In this document: positions 46,619 to 51,325 of the stretch, in pieces
How positions within the stretch are numbered: the stretch's first letter is position 1
Layout of the letters: every line of letters begins with the position of its first letter
NCBI RefSeq assembly: GCF_023159225.1
Contig: NC_063177.1
Coordinates: 18,066,673 to 18,130,672, forward strand
Reading direction: 5' to 3'
Source of the DNA: Perognathus longimembris pacificus
Taxonomy: Eukaryota; Chordata; Mammalia; Rodentia; Heteromyidae
Length of the DNA: 64,000 bases
Notes under the pieces: generated by a model
Told to the model about the DNA's origin: nothing
What the model saw: only the letters and a program-made list of their open reading frames with translations
Databases searched by the model: none
Position numbers and translations under genes: made by a program

Positions 46619-46987
46619 CTTACACACAGCCAGAAGTAAAGCTGTGGCTCAAGTGATAGAGCACTAGCCTTGAGGAAGGGACACAGCCTCCAGGCCCCAA
46701 GTTCAGGTCCAAGTTGGGAAAAAAACAAAACAAAAAAAATAAATAAAGAATACCAAATTTAGACTGCCATTCATATGCAACCAACCAAATTTCTCCTTTA
46801 TTTAATCTACTGCTTCTATTCTCCAACCTTCAGGGATTTTTTACCTTTTCAATCAGTGTGATCAAAGACTCACGATTGTTCTCCCATTCCTGTCGAAGCT
46901 GTGAAGCAGGTGGGTACTTGCAACAAGACAGTTCTAGTGTGATCTCAAAACAGTTGGCCCATACATAATTATAATCTTGCATACCAC
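11565..46987 (-). CDS. CPD: Carboxypeptidase D, exons 3-21 (partial gene; exons 1-2 upstream of window)
   Basis: CPD is a type I membrane metallocarboxypeptidase (M14, N/E subfamily) that trims C-terminal Lys/Arg from peptides and proteins in the trans-Golgi network and secretory path. Nineteen exons on the minus strand, all with AG/GT borders, encode about 1,046 residues of an expected ~1,380: the end of catalytic unit I, active unit II (zinc motif HGNEVVGRE), inactive unit III (HGNAPVGTE), three transthyretin-like beta-sandwich domains, a transmembrane segment and a tail ending in [10 protein letters not shown]. Exons join in consistent phase everywhere except exons 4 and 5, each one base short of the length its splice phases require. 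The signal peptide and most of unit I are missing because the window ends inside the upstream intron. Identity rests on residue-level recall of mammalian CPD. Whether the frameshifts are real is open. Confidence 0.97.
11848..11936 (+). mobile_element. ID SINE, intron 20
   Basis: GCAGCTTAATGGTAGACCAT ... CCAGTACC; single monomer followed by an (ATT)n-rich tail to about 11,972. Confidence 0.65.
12044..12277 (+). mobile_element. B1-Geo composite SINE
   Basis: Diverged full-length copy; right module GGCACAGCTCAAATGGTAGA. Confidence 0.8.
12452..12538 (-). mobile_element. ID SINE fragment
   Basis: Antisense monomer, GGCAAGTACTCTATCACTGA. Confidence 0.65.
12577..12827 (-). mobile_element. IDL-Geo SINE with (TTCA/TTTA)n tail
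   Basis: The tetranucleotide tract at 12,577-12,632 replaces the A tail. The dimer follows to CCATATTCCCAGCCCC. Confidence 0.88.
13414..13514 (+). mobile_element. Free-standing Geo right monomer with target-site duplication
   Basis: About 101 bp with no left monomer: TAGCTCAAGCGG (A-box-like), AAGCTCAGAGACAGAGCCC, GAGTTCAAGCCC (B-box-like), then an A tail. AAGACTGGTTTTA flanks it at 13,401-13,413 and 13,515-13,527, so it inserted as a unit rather than being a deletion product. Confidence 0.85.
13560..13659 (-). CDS. CPD: CPD exon 20
   Basis: 100 nt, phase 0 in and phase 1 out. It encodes [15 protein letters not shown] through PRELVVTVS, the last strand of the third transthyretin-like domain and the approach to the membrane. 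CTAG acceptor and CAG/GTAAAG donor are clear. Confidence 0.96.
13896..14081 (-). CDS. CPD: CPD exon 19: transthyretin-like domain of unit III
   Basis: 186 nt, phase 0/0. It starts [18 protein letters not shown] and includes [15 protein letters not shown], the beta-sandwich domain that follows each CPD catalytic unit. Its counterparts are exon 4 and exon 11, which begin VHIGIKGFV and VHQGVKGFV. Confidence 0.96.
14187..14435 (+). mobile_element. B1-ID composite with GA-rich centre
   Basis: B1 piece to 14,275, purine tract (GGGGA/GGGAA) 14,285-14,338, then ID monomer GGGGATATAGTTCAGTGGTA and a CA-rich tail. Confidence 0.65.
14632..14955 (+). mobile_element. B1-ID composite SINE (two B1 heads)
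   Basis: B1 copies at 14,632-14,731 and about 14,765-14,880, then an ID-like tail GAGTTCAAACTCCAGTACCA. Confidence 0.65.
15230..15435 (-). mobile_element. IDL-Geo SINE with target-site duplication
   Basis: TGTAGCCCAGTACTAG at 15,214-15,229 and 15,436-15,451. The right end lies only 15 bp from the exon 18 donor. Confidence 0.93.
15466..15597 (-). CDS. CPD: CPD exon 18: end of catalytic unit III
   Basis: 132 nt, phase 0/0. It encodes [19 protein letters not shown]. Where units I and II have a Glu in TLELSC and TIELGC (the general-base Glu of M14 enzymes), this unit reads TIYTSC, so the catalytic Glu is absent, as known for CPD unit III. Confidence 0.96.
15600..16535. other. Intron 17 unique sequence
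   Basis: No repeat family recognised by eye between the exon 18 acceptor and the next SINE. Confidence 0.4.
16536..16733 (-). mobile_element. IDL-Geo SINE, internally deleted
   Basis: The right module lacks the ACTCAGGGCCT segment; otherwise a full antisense dimer. Confidence 0.88.
16838..17034 (+). mobile_element. B1-Geo SINE, degraded
   Basis: Head ACCTGTAATTCTAGCTATTC; right module truncated near CAGGCCCTTAGG. Confidence 0.75.
17631..17873 (+). mobile_element. B1-Geo SINE inserted in L1
   Basis: Flanked by AATGTAAAATGGTA at 17,617-17,630 and 17,874-17,887, giving a clear relative age (younger than the L1). Confidence 0.92.
17960..17991 (+). repeat. (CT)n(TA)n microsatellite
   Basis: CTCTCTCTCTCT followed by TATATATATATAT. 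Confidence 0.95.
18139..18203 (+). mobile_element. ID SINE fragment
   Basis: GGGCTGTAGAATGCTAGCCT ... CCCAGTACTG. Confidence 0.5.
18590..18654 (-). CDS. CPD: CPD exon 17
   Basis: A short 65-nt exon encoding (D)[21 protein letters not shown]. It sits only 110 bp downstream of exon 16. It is the unit III equivalent of the [10 protein letters not shown] segment of unit II, with the usual substrate-contact Tyr replaced by His. Confidence 0.95.
18765..18860 (-). CDS. CPD: CPD exon 16
   Basis: 96 nt, phase 1/1, encoding [20 protein letters not shown] through QPSCPNKS of catalytic unit III. Acceptor TTTATAG and donor TCAG/GTGGGT. Confidence 0.96.
19339..19536 (-). mobile_element. IDL-Geo SINE with target-site duplication
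   Basis: TGTTACATGACTTT at 19,325-19,338 and 19,537-19,550. Confidence 0.93.
19869..20000 (-). CDS. CPD: CPD exon 15
   Basis: 132 nt, phase 1/1, encoding [20 protein letters not shown] and [17 protein letters not shown]. The zinc-binding His of LHGG in unit II is Asp here (ALDGGS), one of the losses that make unit III non-catalytic. Confidence 0.96.
20080..20325 (+). mobile_element. B1-Geo composite SINE
   Basis: Full-length in intron 14 with an A/AAAG tail; right module GTGGCTCAAGTGGTAGAATG. Confidence 0.9.
20540..20780 (+). mobile_element. B1-Geo composite SINE
   Basis: Full-length; its A tail abuts the next IDL-Geo copy. Confidence 0.88.
20782..20975 (+). mobile_element. IDL-Geo SINE inserted in an SINE A tail
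   Basis: Starts AGGCTGGGAATATGGCC inside the preceding A tail. Lacks the GCCTTGAGCAAAAA block in the right module. Confidence 0.88.
21189..21432 (+). mobile_element. B1-Geo composite SINE
   Basis: Full-length, diverged; linker CTCCAATAAACTACTC. Confidence 0.87.
21746..21881 (-). CDS. CPD: CPD exon 14
   Basis: 136 nt, phase 0 in and phase 1 out, encoding [20 protein letters not shown] through KDLDTDFT. The LNRNFPD substrate-anchor motif of unit II corresponds to LDTDFTS here, so the carboxylate-binding Arg is missing. Confidence 0.96.
21975..22290 (-). mobile_element. B1-ID composite SINE (old)
   Basis: Antisense ID part (GACAAGCACTCTACCACTTG) followed by two antisense B1 pieces (CCCAAGTAGCTAGAATTAAA). 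Confidence 0.65.
22464..22690 (-). mobile_element. B1-Geo composite SINE
   Basis: Antisense copy next to a CT-rich tract at 22,432-22,462. Confidence 0.85.
22961..23164 (+). mobile_element. IDL-Geo SINE, young subfamily
   Basis: GGATACACGAGGCCCTAGG and GCGGGAAGAAGCC signatures; nearly identical to the 3,904 copy. Confidence 0.92.
23262..23393 (-). mobile_element. B1-Geo fragment (head and linker)
   Basis: Antisense B1 head with CTCCAGATCTCAGCCTCCTG; right module missing. Confidence 0.7.
23499..23694 (-). CDS. CPD: CPD exon 13: start of catalytic unit III
   Basis: 196 nt, phase 2 in and phase 0 out, encoding [19 protein letters not shown] through [19 protein letters not shown] and NPAVTQ. 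The HxxE zinc motif reads HGNA, with the Glu ligand lost. Acceptor TTGAAAG and donor CCAA/GTAAGA. Confidence 0.97.
23760..25335. other. Intron 12 SINE-free AT-rich tract
   Basis: About 1.6 kb without a recognised repeat; no exon-like open stretch with splice signals seen. Confidence 0.4.
25341..25411 (+). repeat. (GA)n microsatellite
   Basis: About 70 bp of nearly pure GA. Confidence 0.97.
25443..25642 (+). mobile_element. IDL-Geo SINE
   Basis: Left monomer lacks the ATATGGCCTAGT segment (GGGCTGGGGCAAGAGTG). Ends 48 bp before exon 12, so its A tail lies just beyond the donor on the gene strand. Confidence 0.9.
25690..26013 (-). CDS. CPD: CPD exon 12: unit II/III linker and N-terminal part of unit III
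   Basis: 324 nt, phase 2/2. It begins [14 protein letters not shown] (end of the second beta-sandwich domain), passes through a Ser/Thr/Lys-rich low-complexity linker ([20 protein letters not shown]) and enters unit III with [19 protein letters not shown]. It is the paralogous counterpart of exon 5. Confidence 0.97.
26230..26467 (+). mobile_element. B1-Geo composite SINE
   Basis: Head CATGTAATCCTAGCTACTCA, right module GGCTCAAGTGGTAGAGCACT. Confidence 0.85.
26815..27340 (+). mobile_element. Cluster of B1 and B1-Geo SINE pieces
   Basis: Partial B1 copy (26,815-26,935), B1-Geo copy with an internally repeated head (26,936-27,241), then a Geo-like fragment (27,255-27,335) following a 24-nt A run. 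Confidence 0.7.
27582..27636 (+). repeat. (TATC)n microsatellite
   Basis: About 13 tetranucleotide units. Confidence 0.97.
27712..27815 (+). mobile_element. B1-like SINE, diverged
   Basis: TGTAGCTACAGCTACTCAGT ... AAGATCCC. Confidence 0.55.
28221..28463 (-). mobile_element. B1-Geo SINE with (GTTT)n tail
   Basis: GTTT repeats 28,221-28,244 replace the A tail; antisense copy ends 85 bp before exon 11. Confidence 0.85.
28548..28717 (-). CDS. CPD: CPD exon 11: transthyretin-like domain of unit II
   Basis: 170 nt, phase 0 in and phase 2 out, encoding [17 protein letters not shown] through [20 protein letters not shown]. Its 170-nt length is the template against which paralogous exon 4 (169 nt) is one base short. 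Confidence 0.97.
29186..29404 (+). mobile_element. IDL-Geo SINE with (AAAT)n tail
   Basis: Full dimer in intron 10. Confidence 0.9.
29415..29825 (+). mobile_element. IDL-Geo SINE (older ID type) split by a nested copy
   Basis: Host element 29,415-29,565 and 29,771-29,825. Left monomer GGTAGAGTGCTTGCCTAGCA. Interrupted inside the right module. Confidence 0.9.
29566..29770 (+). mobile_element. Nested IDL-Geo SINE
   Basis: AAGCTCAAGG duplicated at 29,556-29,565 and 29,771-29,780 inside the host SINE. Confidence 0.92.
30605..30747 (-). CDS. CPD: CPD exon 10: catalytic Glu of unit II
   Basis: 143 nt, phase 1 in and phase 0 out, encoding [20 protein letters not shown] and [11 protein letters not shown]. 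The Glu in TIELGC is the expected general base. The length equals that of exon 3, its unit I counterpart. Confidence 0.97.
31234..31336 (-). CDS. CPD: CPD exon 9
   Basis: 103 nt, phase 0 in and phase 1 out, encoding [20 protein letters not shown] and [13 protein letters not shown] of unit II. The Tyr of NWYNV is the expected substrate-contact Tyr. Confidence 0.97.
31645..31880 (+). mobile_element. B1-Geo composite SINE
   Basis: Full-length; linker CTCCAAGAAACTACTC. Confidence 0.88.
31945..32021 (+). repeat. (CA)n microsatellite
   Basis: Long CA tract with a few CATC interruptions at the 5' end. Confidence 0.97.
32303..32385 (+). mobile_element. ID-like SINE fragment
   Basis: GCATAGCTCAAGTGTTAGAA ... 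CAAACCCTAGTACCA. Confidence 0.6.
32517..32718 (+). mobile_element. IDL-Geo SINE
   Basis: Dimer with a deletion of the right A-box region (GAAGTGGTGCAGGGTGC). Confidence 0.88.
32722..32962 (+). mobile_element. B1-Geo composite SINE with (AAT)n tail
   Basis: Immediately follows the IDL-Geo copy; tail AAATAAATAATAATAATAA. Confidence 0.88.
33534..33768 (-). mobile_element. B1-Geo composite SINE
   Basis: Antisense full-length copy with (GTTTT)n at the tail. Confidence 0.88.
33775..34070 (+). mobile_element. Old L1 ORF2 fragment
   Basis: Sense match to the L1 ORF2 region (GACAAGTCAATGGACAAAGA, CTGAATATCCACATACAAAA, ACAAAGAGACTGATAGATTG). Confidence 0.7.
34080..35630. other. SINE-free 1.5-kb tract in intron 8
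   Basis: No repeat family or gene recognised. Several T-rich and A-rich runs; no convincing open frame. Confidence 0.4.
35636..35680 (+). repeat. (GT)n microsatellite, interrupted
   Basis: GT tract with CT interruptions. Confidence 0.95.
35815..36005 (-). mobile_element. B1-ID composite SINE, degraded
   Basis: Antisense ID piece (GGGATTTGAACTCAGGATCT) and B1 piece (GGCCTGAACCATGATTCTCC). Confidence 0.55.
36020..36185 (+). mobile_element. L1 3' end fragment
   Basis: Shares the phrase GTCCAAAAAGAAATGTACTC ... TTACCTGA with the 3' end of the L1 at 58,300-58,380; A-rich end. Confidence 0.6.
36292..36592 (+). mobile_element. B1-Geo SINE with (CA)n tail
   Basis: SINE to 36,508, then CA/CG-rich repeat 36,509-36,592. 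Confidence 0.88.
36600..36680 (-). mobile_element. B1 fragment
   Basis: CCTAAATAGTTAGGATTGCA then GCATGAGCCACTG. Confidence 0.55.
36985..37068 (+). mobile_element. L1 3' terminal fragment
   Basis: TGTAACTATAACCCCTCTGT followed by a poly(A)-like end, as at 58,340-58,390. Confidence 0.55.
37640..37953 (-). mobile_element. B1-ID composite SINE (two B1 pieces)
   Basis: Antisense ID (GGCAGGTGCTCTATTAC) and B1 pieces (GGCTGGGCTGGCCTGGATTG; GGCCAGGCTAGCCTGGAATT). Confidence 0.65.
38009..38118 (-). CDS. CPD: CPD exon 8
   Basis: 110 nt, phase 1 in and phase 0 out, encoding [20 protein letters not shown] and [14 protein letters not shown] of unit II. The intron between exons 8 and 9 is 6.7 kb, the largest complete intron in the window. 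Confidence 0.97.
38252..38338 (+). mobile_element. ID SINE
   Basis: GTGACTCAGTGGTAGGATAC ... A-rich tail. Confidence 0.65.
38340..39160. other. Intron 7 unique sequence
   Basis: No repeat or coding feature recognised. An 88-codon open frame at 38,757-39,023 has no known motif. Confidence 0.4.
39162..39500 (+). mobile_element. B1-type SINE pair with GA-rich tail
   Basis: Two B1-like heads (39,162-39,262; 39,275-39,355) followed by a purine-rich tract 39,385-39,500. Confidence 0.6.
39673..39840 (-). CDS. CPD: CPD exon 7: substrate anchor and third zinc ligand of unit II
   Basis: 168 nt, phase 1/1, encoding [19 protein letters not shown] through [19 protein letters not shown] in LNRNFPD binds the substrate carboxylate and the His of NLHGG is a zinc ligand (M14 family knowledge). 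The donor splits the Gly codon of HGG. Confidence 0.97.
39990..40225 (+). mobile_element. B1-Geo composite SINE
   Basis: Full-length, diverged; tail AAAAAATAAAATAA. Confidence 0.85.
40994..41200 (-). mobile_element. IDL-Geo SINE, young subfamily, with target-site duplication
   Basis: TAGAAAAGGTATTTTC at 40,978-40,993 and 41,201-41,216. Young-subfamily signatures present. Confidence 0.94.
41293..41565 (+). mobile_element. B1-Geo composite SINE with CA-rich tail
   Basis: Head TCTACAATCCTAGCTACTCA; right module rearranged around GGCATAAGCA repeats. Confidence 0.75.
42336..42874 (-). mobile_element. 5'-truncated L1 3' end with target-site duplication
   Basis: Starts with a T run (poly(A) on the minus strand), then an L1 3' UTR shared almost word for word with the copy at 54,009. 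TGTGAGGACATTTCT flanks it at 42,321-42,335 and 42,875-42,889. No coding capacity. Confidence 0.85.
42890..43325. mobile_element. Old mammalian interspersed repeat, family not assigned
   Basis: Contains phrases common in old mammalian repeats (ATTGGTTCTGCTCCTCTAGA, GGACTGGAGCTGCACCATTA). The L1 at 42,336 probably landed at its edge. Confidence 0.5.
43529..43720 (-). CDS. CPD: CPD exon 6: zinc-binding HxxE motif of unit II
   Basis: 192 nt, phase 1/1, encoding [20 protein letters not shown] through [14 protein letters not shown]. Both zinc ligands of HGNE are intact, so unit II should be active if the protein is made. Confidence 0.97.
43825..44080 (-). mobile_element. B1-Geo SINE with a short head duplication
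   Basis: Antisense copy; CCTCAGATCTCAGCCT occurs twice in tandem at 44,005-44,035. Confidence 0.85.
44465..44813 (-). CDS. CPD: CPD exon 5, with apparent 1-nt deletion
   Basis: 349 nt; phase 2 in and phase 1 out require 350. The 5' part reads [20 protein letters not shown] in one frame and continues to about 44,645. The rest ([19 protein letters not shown], then [19 protein letters not shown] to PGVHEPG) is in the next frame. The switch must lie between 44,582 and 44,672, because the second frame has a stop at 44,670-44,672 and the first ends at 44,582. Splice sites are intact, and the sequence on both sides reads as conserved CPD linker and start of unit II. Confidence 0.93.
44820..45615. 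other. Intron 4
   Basis: 806 bp in all, SINE-free; a G-rich run (GGGGCGGGGGTGGAGGGG) at about 45,245. Nothing else recognised. Confidence 0.45.
45620..45788 (-). CDS. CPD: CPD exon 4: transthyretin-like domain of unit I, with apparent 1-nt deletion
   Basis: 169 nt; phase 0 in and phase 2 out require 170, the length of paralogous exon 11. [19 protein letters not shown] to INHNITTGR is in frame 0. The continuation [20 protein letters not shown] appears only after a one-base shift near 45,672-45,682, where the minus strand has AGATTGGTG and the expected codons need one more T. Splice signals are normal. Confidence 0.93.
46448..46722 (+). mobile_element. B1-Geo SINE with internal (CA)n
   Basis: The AATTAACCACCAG linker position is occupied by a CA tract (46,562-46,618), then the right module resumes at CAGCCAGAAGTAAAGCTGTG. 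Confidence 0.85.
46845..46987 (-). CDS. CPD: CPD exon 3: end of catalytic unit I
   Basis: 143 nt, phase 1 in and phase 0 out, encoding [20 protein letters not shown] and [13 protein letters not shown]. The Glu of TLELSC is the general base of unit I. This is the most 5' exon found; a search by eye of 47,000-64,000 for exon 2 residues (end of the unit I NGAHWYDV region) found nothing. Confidence 0.97.
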
Positions 46988-47090
46988 CTGAAACATGAAG
47001 GAAAAAAACAAATTTATCCCCAAAATGAAAGGTATCCTACCTTTCAAAAGACTAAATTCAGCCCCCTCTGCCAAGTATGCATTTTCTTTT

Positions 47091-47302
47091 GTTTGTTTTT
47101 GTTTTTGTTTTGGTCAGTCCTGGGCCTTGGACTCAGGGCCTGAGCACTGTCCCTGGCTTCTTTTTGCTCAAGGCTAGCACTCTGCCACTTGAGCCACAGC
47201 GCCACTTCTGGCCATTTTCTGTATATGTGGTGCTGTGGAATAGAACCCAGGGCTTCATGTATAGGACGCAAGCACTCTTGCCGCTAGGCCATATTCCCAG
47301 CC
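47091..47302 (-). mobile_element. IDL-Geo SINE with 19-bp target-site duplication
   Basis: CAAGTATGCATTTTCTTTT at 47,072-47,090 and 47,303-47,321; just 85 bp upstream of exon 3. Confidence 0.95.
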
Positions 47303-47395
47303 CAAGTATGCATTTTCTTTTCATTAAGTTTTATGAACTTGGAGAAGGTTCTTCAACTATAGAGACTAATAAAGTTAAAACGAATATACATTAAG

Positions 47396-47635
47396 TCAGG
47401 CACTAGTGGCTCATGCCTGTAATCCTAGCTACTCAGGAGGCTGAGATTTGAGGATCACAGTTCAAAGCCAGCCTGGGAAGAAAAGTCTATGAGACTTTTA
47501 GCTCCAATTAACCACCACAAAACCAGAAGTGGTGTTGTGGCTCAAAGCGGTACAGGGCTAGCCTTGAGCAAAAGAGCTCAGGAACAGTGCCCAGACCCTG
47601 AGTTCAAGCCCCATGACCAACAAAAGAAAAAAATA
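47396..47635 (+). mobile_element. B1-Geo composite SINE
   Basis: Full-length; right module GTTGTGGCTCAAAGCGGTAC. Confidence 0.88.
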
Positions 47636-47794
47636 TATACATAGGTATGTGTGTGTATATACACACACATATATATTGAGAAGAAATATATATAAAGAAA
47701 AGACATTTAATTGGTAGGACAGTTATAAAGAATAAGTTATATCTGTTAATAACAATAATAATAGCACTACATTTACAATATACCAGACCTGTTT

Positions 47795-48015
47795 TTTGTT
47801 TTGTTTTGTTTTGCCAGTCCTGGGCCTTGGACTCAGGGCCTGAGCACTGTCCCTAGCTTCTTTTTTTTTTTTTTTGCTCAAGGCCAGCACTCTGCCACTT
47901 GAGCCACAGTGCCACTTCTGGCCATTTTCTATATATGTGGTGCCGAGGAATAGAACCCAGGGCTTCATGTATACGAGGCAAGCACTCTTGCCACTAGGCC
48001 ATATTCCCAGCCCCA
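47795..48015 (-). mobile_element. IDL-Geo SINE with internal T-run
   Basis: The A run between CCTTGAGC and GAAGC in the right module has expanded to about 18 nt (47,859-47,875). Confidence 0.9.
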
Positions 48016-48235
48016 AGTTTTATGTAGGTTAACAATCTTTACAGCAATTGTGTGAGATAATATTATACTCTGCCTAATTTACAGAGGTGAAAAATGAGGC
48101 ACAAGGAGGTAAAGAGTCTTAACAGAATGACATAAAGGGTACATATCAGTTCAGAGTTATAGGACATTCATGACAAAGTATCATTGAGTACTTTGTGTTC
48201 CATAATTGTTCTAGCTTTACCAAGAAGGTGGAAAG

Positions 48236-48428
48236 AAGGAAGGGAGAGGAGAGGAGGGGAGGGGAGGGGAGGGGAGGGGAGGGGAGGGGAGGGGAGGGGA
48301 GGGGAGGGGAGGGGAGGGGAGGGGAGGGGAGGGGAGGGGAGGGGAGGGAAGGGAAGGGAAGGGAAGGGAAGGGAAGAAGGGAAGGGAAGGGAAGGGAAGG
48401 GAAGGGAAGGGAAGGGAAGGGAGGAAGG
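48236..48428 (+). repeat. (GGGGA)n/(GGGAA)n purine minisatellite
   Basis: About 110 bp of perfect GGGGA pentamers, then GGGAA/GGAAG pentamers. Open frames on both strands here are only translations of the repeat. Confidence 0.97.
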
Positions 48429-48579
48429 AAAACTATCTCTACTTAGGCTAATACAGCTATACAGCCAGGGAAATATAAGGCAAAATAAACTTTTAAAACG
48501 TGTTTGATGGAAGACAAAATTAAAGGGGAATAAGCACCCACAGCTAGCCACTTTTACACCTACACAAACCCACACATTC

Positions 48580-49187
48580 ACTTTGTGGAAAGCCTTACCA
48601 TTCTTGTCAGTTGATCTTATTGAGGGGGTATAACTTCTCTATGACCTCACCTAGCTCCTGAAATGTGGGTACTTATAATAGCAGATGCTTTCCAAAGCCT
48701 TTTTTTTTTTTCATTGAAATGGACCCTGCCCTTTGTCCTGTCCTTCTACTGTCCCTAAAAGATGCCTTCACAAACCCAGGTTTGCTCATCAGTTGATGCC
48801 AATGACCCATCAAAATCCTCCAACATAATATCCCTGGCAAAGTAGACTTCCTTTTTCTTCAACAACCTCATCATCCTTTTTGTTTTAAAAATGGTCCCAG
48901 TAAAAAATAATTAGCTCTCAAATGAGGTGGCAGCAACTGTGAAATGGAAGGAAAGGATGCAAGATGAACTACCCACAGGATTGATAAATGGTGGGAGCAG
49001 GGGAAGAGAGAGTAATCCTAGAGGACCTCAGGCCTCATCAGCTGAGTTACTAACAAACCAGTAACAGAGACAAGCAACAATATTTGATAGTATAACTAAC
49101 TCAGCAGTGAGGGACATGACAATTTTTGTTAGGAGTATGTTGAGTTTGAGGTATTTGTAGAATGGTTAGATGAAAACAGCCAAGAAG

Positions 49188-49190
<3 letters not shown>
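48580..49190. other. Upstream intron, unique sequence
   Basis: No repeat, exon or motif recognised. Confidence 0.4.
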
Positions 49191-49191
<1 letters not shown>

Positions 49192-49237
<46 letters not shown>

Positions 49238-49462
49238 GGTTTGGGGCTTGAACCCAGGGTCTGAGTACTGTCCCTGAGCTGCTTTGCTCAAGGTTAGCAT
49301 TCTAGCACTTAAACCACAAGTCTACTTCCAACTTTTTGGAAGTTCATTGGAGAAAAGGGTCTCACAGACTTTCCTGCCTGCGCTGGCTTCAAACAGTGAT
49401 CCTCAGATCTCAGCCTTCTGGTGTAGCTAGGATTATAGGCATGACCCACAAGTGCCCAGCCA
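49192..49462 (-). mobile_element. B1-Geo SINE with (TG)n tail
   Basis: TG tract 49,192-49,236, then an antisense full-length copy. Confidence 0.88.
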
Positions 49463-49529
49463 GCCCCTAAATGGAATTTTAAAATGTAAGTTTAAAGCTT
49501 GGAGGAAAGAGTAGTCCTTCACAAGAAGT

Positions 49530-50030
49530 GATCATTTAAGTTCAATTTTCATCAGCAAGTATTTACCGAGGACAGACCACATGTCAGATGCTAGTCTAAG
49601 TACACAGGAATACAGAGATGAACAAACAGACAAGGTTCCTGCTCTCATACAACTTAACTTCTTACACAAATAAGAAAATAGCAGATGGTGGGAAACCTTG
49701 TGCAGAAGATTTAGTTGAGTGGTGTGACACAGCAACTGATAATAAGGAGGATTAATTTGTCAGGAAAAATCTTCATGAGGAGGCACGACTAAAGCCAAGA
49801 CTTGAAAAACAAGACAGAGCCAGCTAGGTTAAAGTCTGAGAGAGCATTCCAGGCAGAATTTGAGAAATGTGAAGAAGCCACTGAGGCTGGACAACAATGG
49901 ACAAGGAAGCAATGGTACAAAATGAACCTGAGAGATATGAGCAAAACCAGATCATACTGGGCTTTGGCACTAAAGGCAAGGAGATTAGATTTCATTCTGA
50001 GTACATTAGGAACTATTAAAGAATTATTGT
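49530..50030 (+). mobile_element. Old mammalian interspersed repeat, family not assigned
   Basis: Reads like a common old repeat: CAAGTATTTACCGAGGACAG, AACAAACAGACAAGGTTCCT, AGAGCATTCCAGGCAGAATT, CAGATCATACTGGGCTTTGG. The 91-codon open frame here is repeat-derived. Confidence 0.55.
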
Positions 50031-50044
50031 TTTGGTTTTATTGG

Positions 50045-50115
50045 GTTAAAGAACACATAACAAAACTACCACCTTAGTCAATTCACATGTATATTACAAC
50101 AGTATAAACTATTGT
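50045..50115 (-). mobile_element. L1 3' UTR fragment, antisense
   Basis: GAACACATAACAAAACTACC ... CAATTCACATGTATATTACA resembles an antisense old L1 3' UTR continuing at 51,180. Confidence 0.45.
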
Positions 50116-50116
50116 C

Positions 50117-50440
50117 ATTGTTTGGATGTGGTTTTGTCAAAGGATCATATGCTAGAAGCTTAGTCTCCAGTGTGGTGATATGACAGGTGGTGAAGCCTTA
50201 TAAAAGGTGATTAGGTCACTGGAAGAGATTAATATTTTTATGGAGCCCCAATTAGTACACAAGAGTAAGTTGTTACAAAGCAAAGCCACCTTGGATCTTG
50301 CTCTGTTTGGCCTGTAACTGGTTTCCTTTTTGTTTTTCTCCTCTATGATGACTCAATCAAGGGGGCCCTCACCAAAAGCCAAACTGATGGGGTCGGCCTG
50401 ATTTGAACTTTTAGAGAGAATATCTAAAAAACACAAAAAT
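50117..50440 (+). mobile_element. MaLR-like solo LTR (MLT/MST type), tentative
   Basis: GTTTGGATGTGGTTTTGTC, AGCTTAGTCTCCAGTGTGGT, GGTGATTAGGTCACTGGAAG and GCCCTCACCAAAAGCCAA follow the order of mammalian MaLR LTRs. No internal or coding region seen. Confidence 0.55.
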
Positions 50441-51010
50441 TAATTACATTTGCATAGCTATGACCAAATACCTGAGAGAATAATTTAAAGGAGGAAAGAT
50501 TCATTTTGGTCCATGGTTTCAGAGTGAAATCCACAGTTCTGGGCCCCATGTGCGTGGGCAGAACATCATAGTGGCAGAAGTAATTAGTAGGAGTTCCTCA
50601 TTTCATGATGGAAAAAGCAGCAGAGGGAGAGAATGAAATATGGGAAAAAGGTCAAGGCAAAAATGTACCTTTGGGGCTGGGAATATGGCCTAGTGGCAAG
50701 AGTGCTTGCCTCATATACATGAAGCCCTAGGTTCGATTCCTCAGCATCACATATATAGAAAAGGCCAGAAGTGGGCGCTGTGGCTCAAGTGGTAGAGTGC
50801 TAGCCTTGAGTAAAAAGAAGCCAGGGACAGTGCTCAGGCCCTGAGTTCAGCCCAACGACTGGCCAAAAAAAAAGTACCCTTCAGGAACACATCCCCAATG
50901 ACCTAACTTCCTCCCCAGCAGGCCCTATCTCCTACTTTTCACTATCTCACAATAATGCCATCATACTATGAATTCATTAAAGAGAGCCAAAGGAAATTCA
51001 TTCACTGGGT
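50441..51010. mobile_element. Old interspersed repeat, unassigned, split by an IDL-Geo SINE
   Basis: GGTCCATGGTTTCAGAGTG ... AATGACCTAACTTCCTCCCC resembles a common mammalian repeat. Interrupted at 50,672-50,870. Confidence 0.45.
50672..50870 (+). mobile_element. IDL-Geo SINE
   Basis: Full dimer; imperfect GTACCTTT/GTACCCTT flanks. Confidence 0.88.
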
Positions 51011-51184
51011 CAGAACTGTTACGAGGTAATTATCTCTAGAAATATTTCTCGATTGACAAGTATGTTGCCAATTAAGATTAACCATCATAGCCTCGAAATA
51101 AGTGAGCATTCCTGTATCCAGCTTTAAGTATTTTGTTATAGCAAAAAGACAACAGAATAATATAGTTCTATTCCCATTGTTGAA

Positions 51185-51325
51185 CAATAGATCTCAGACT
51201 TTTTCATATGGCAAAACTGAAATGCTATGCCCACTGAACAACTCTCCTCTTTCCTCTCCTTAGCCCAACAAATACCACTCTGCTTTCAGTTTCTAAGATT
51301 TCAACTATACCATATGCTTCCTTGT
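51185..51325 (-). mobile_element. L1 3' UTR fragment, antisense
   Basis: CAACAAATACCACTCTGCTT and TAAGATTTCAACTATACCAT match the layout of old L1 3' UTRs. Confidence 0.5.

Noticed and set aside
11565..46987. CPD as a processed pseudogene
   Set aside because: All introns and GT-AG sites are present, so it is the genuine locus; the two deletions alone do not make it a retrocopy.
48168..48581. Open frames of over 100 codons on both strands
   Set aside because: They are translations of the GGGGA/GGGAA array, with Pro-Leu-Ser-type repeats in one direction and Gly-Arg-Glu in the other.
50117..51010. Possible endogenous retrovirus
   Set aside because: Only an old LTR-like sequence with no gag, pol or env similarity; at most a solo MaLR-type LTR.
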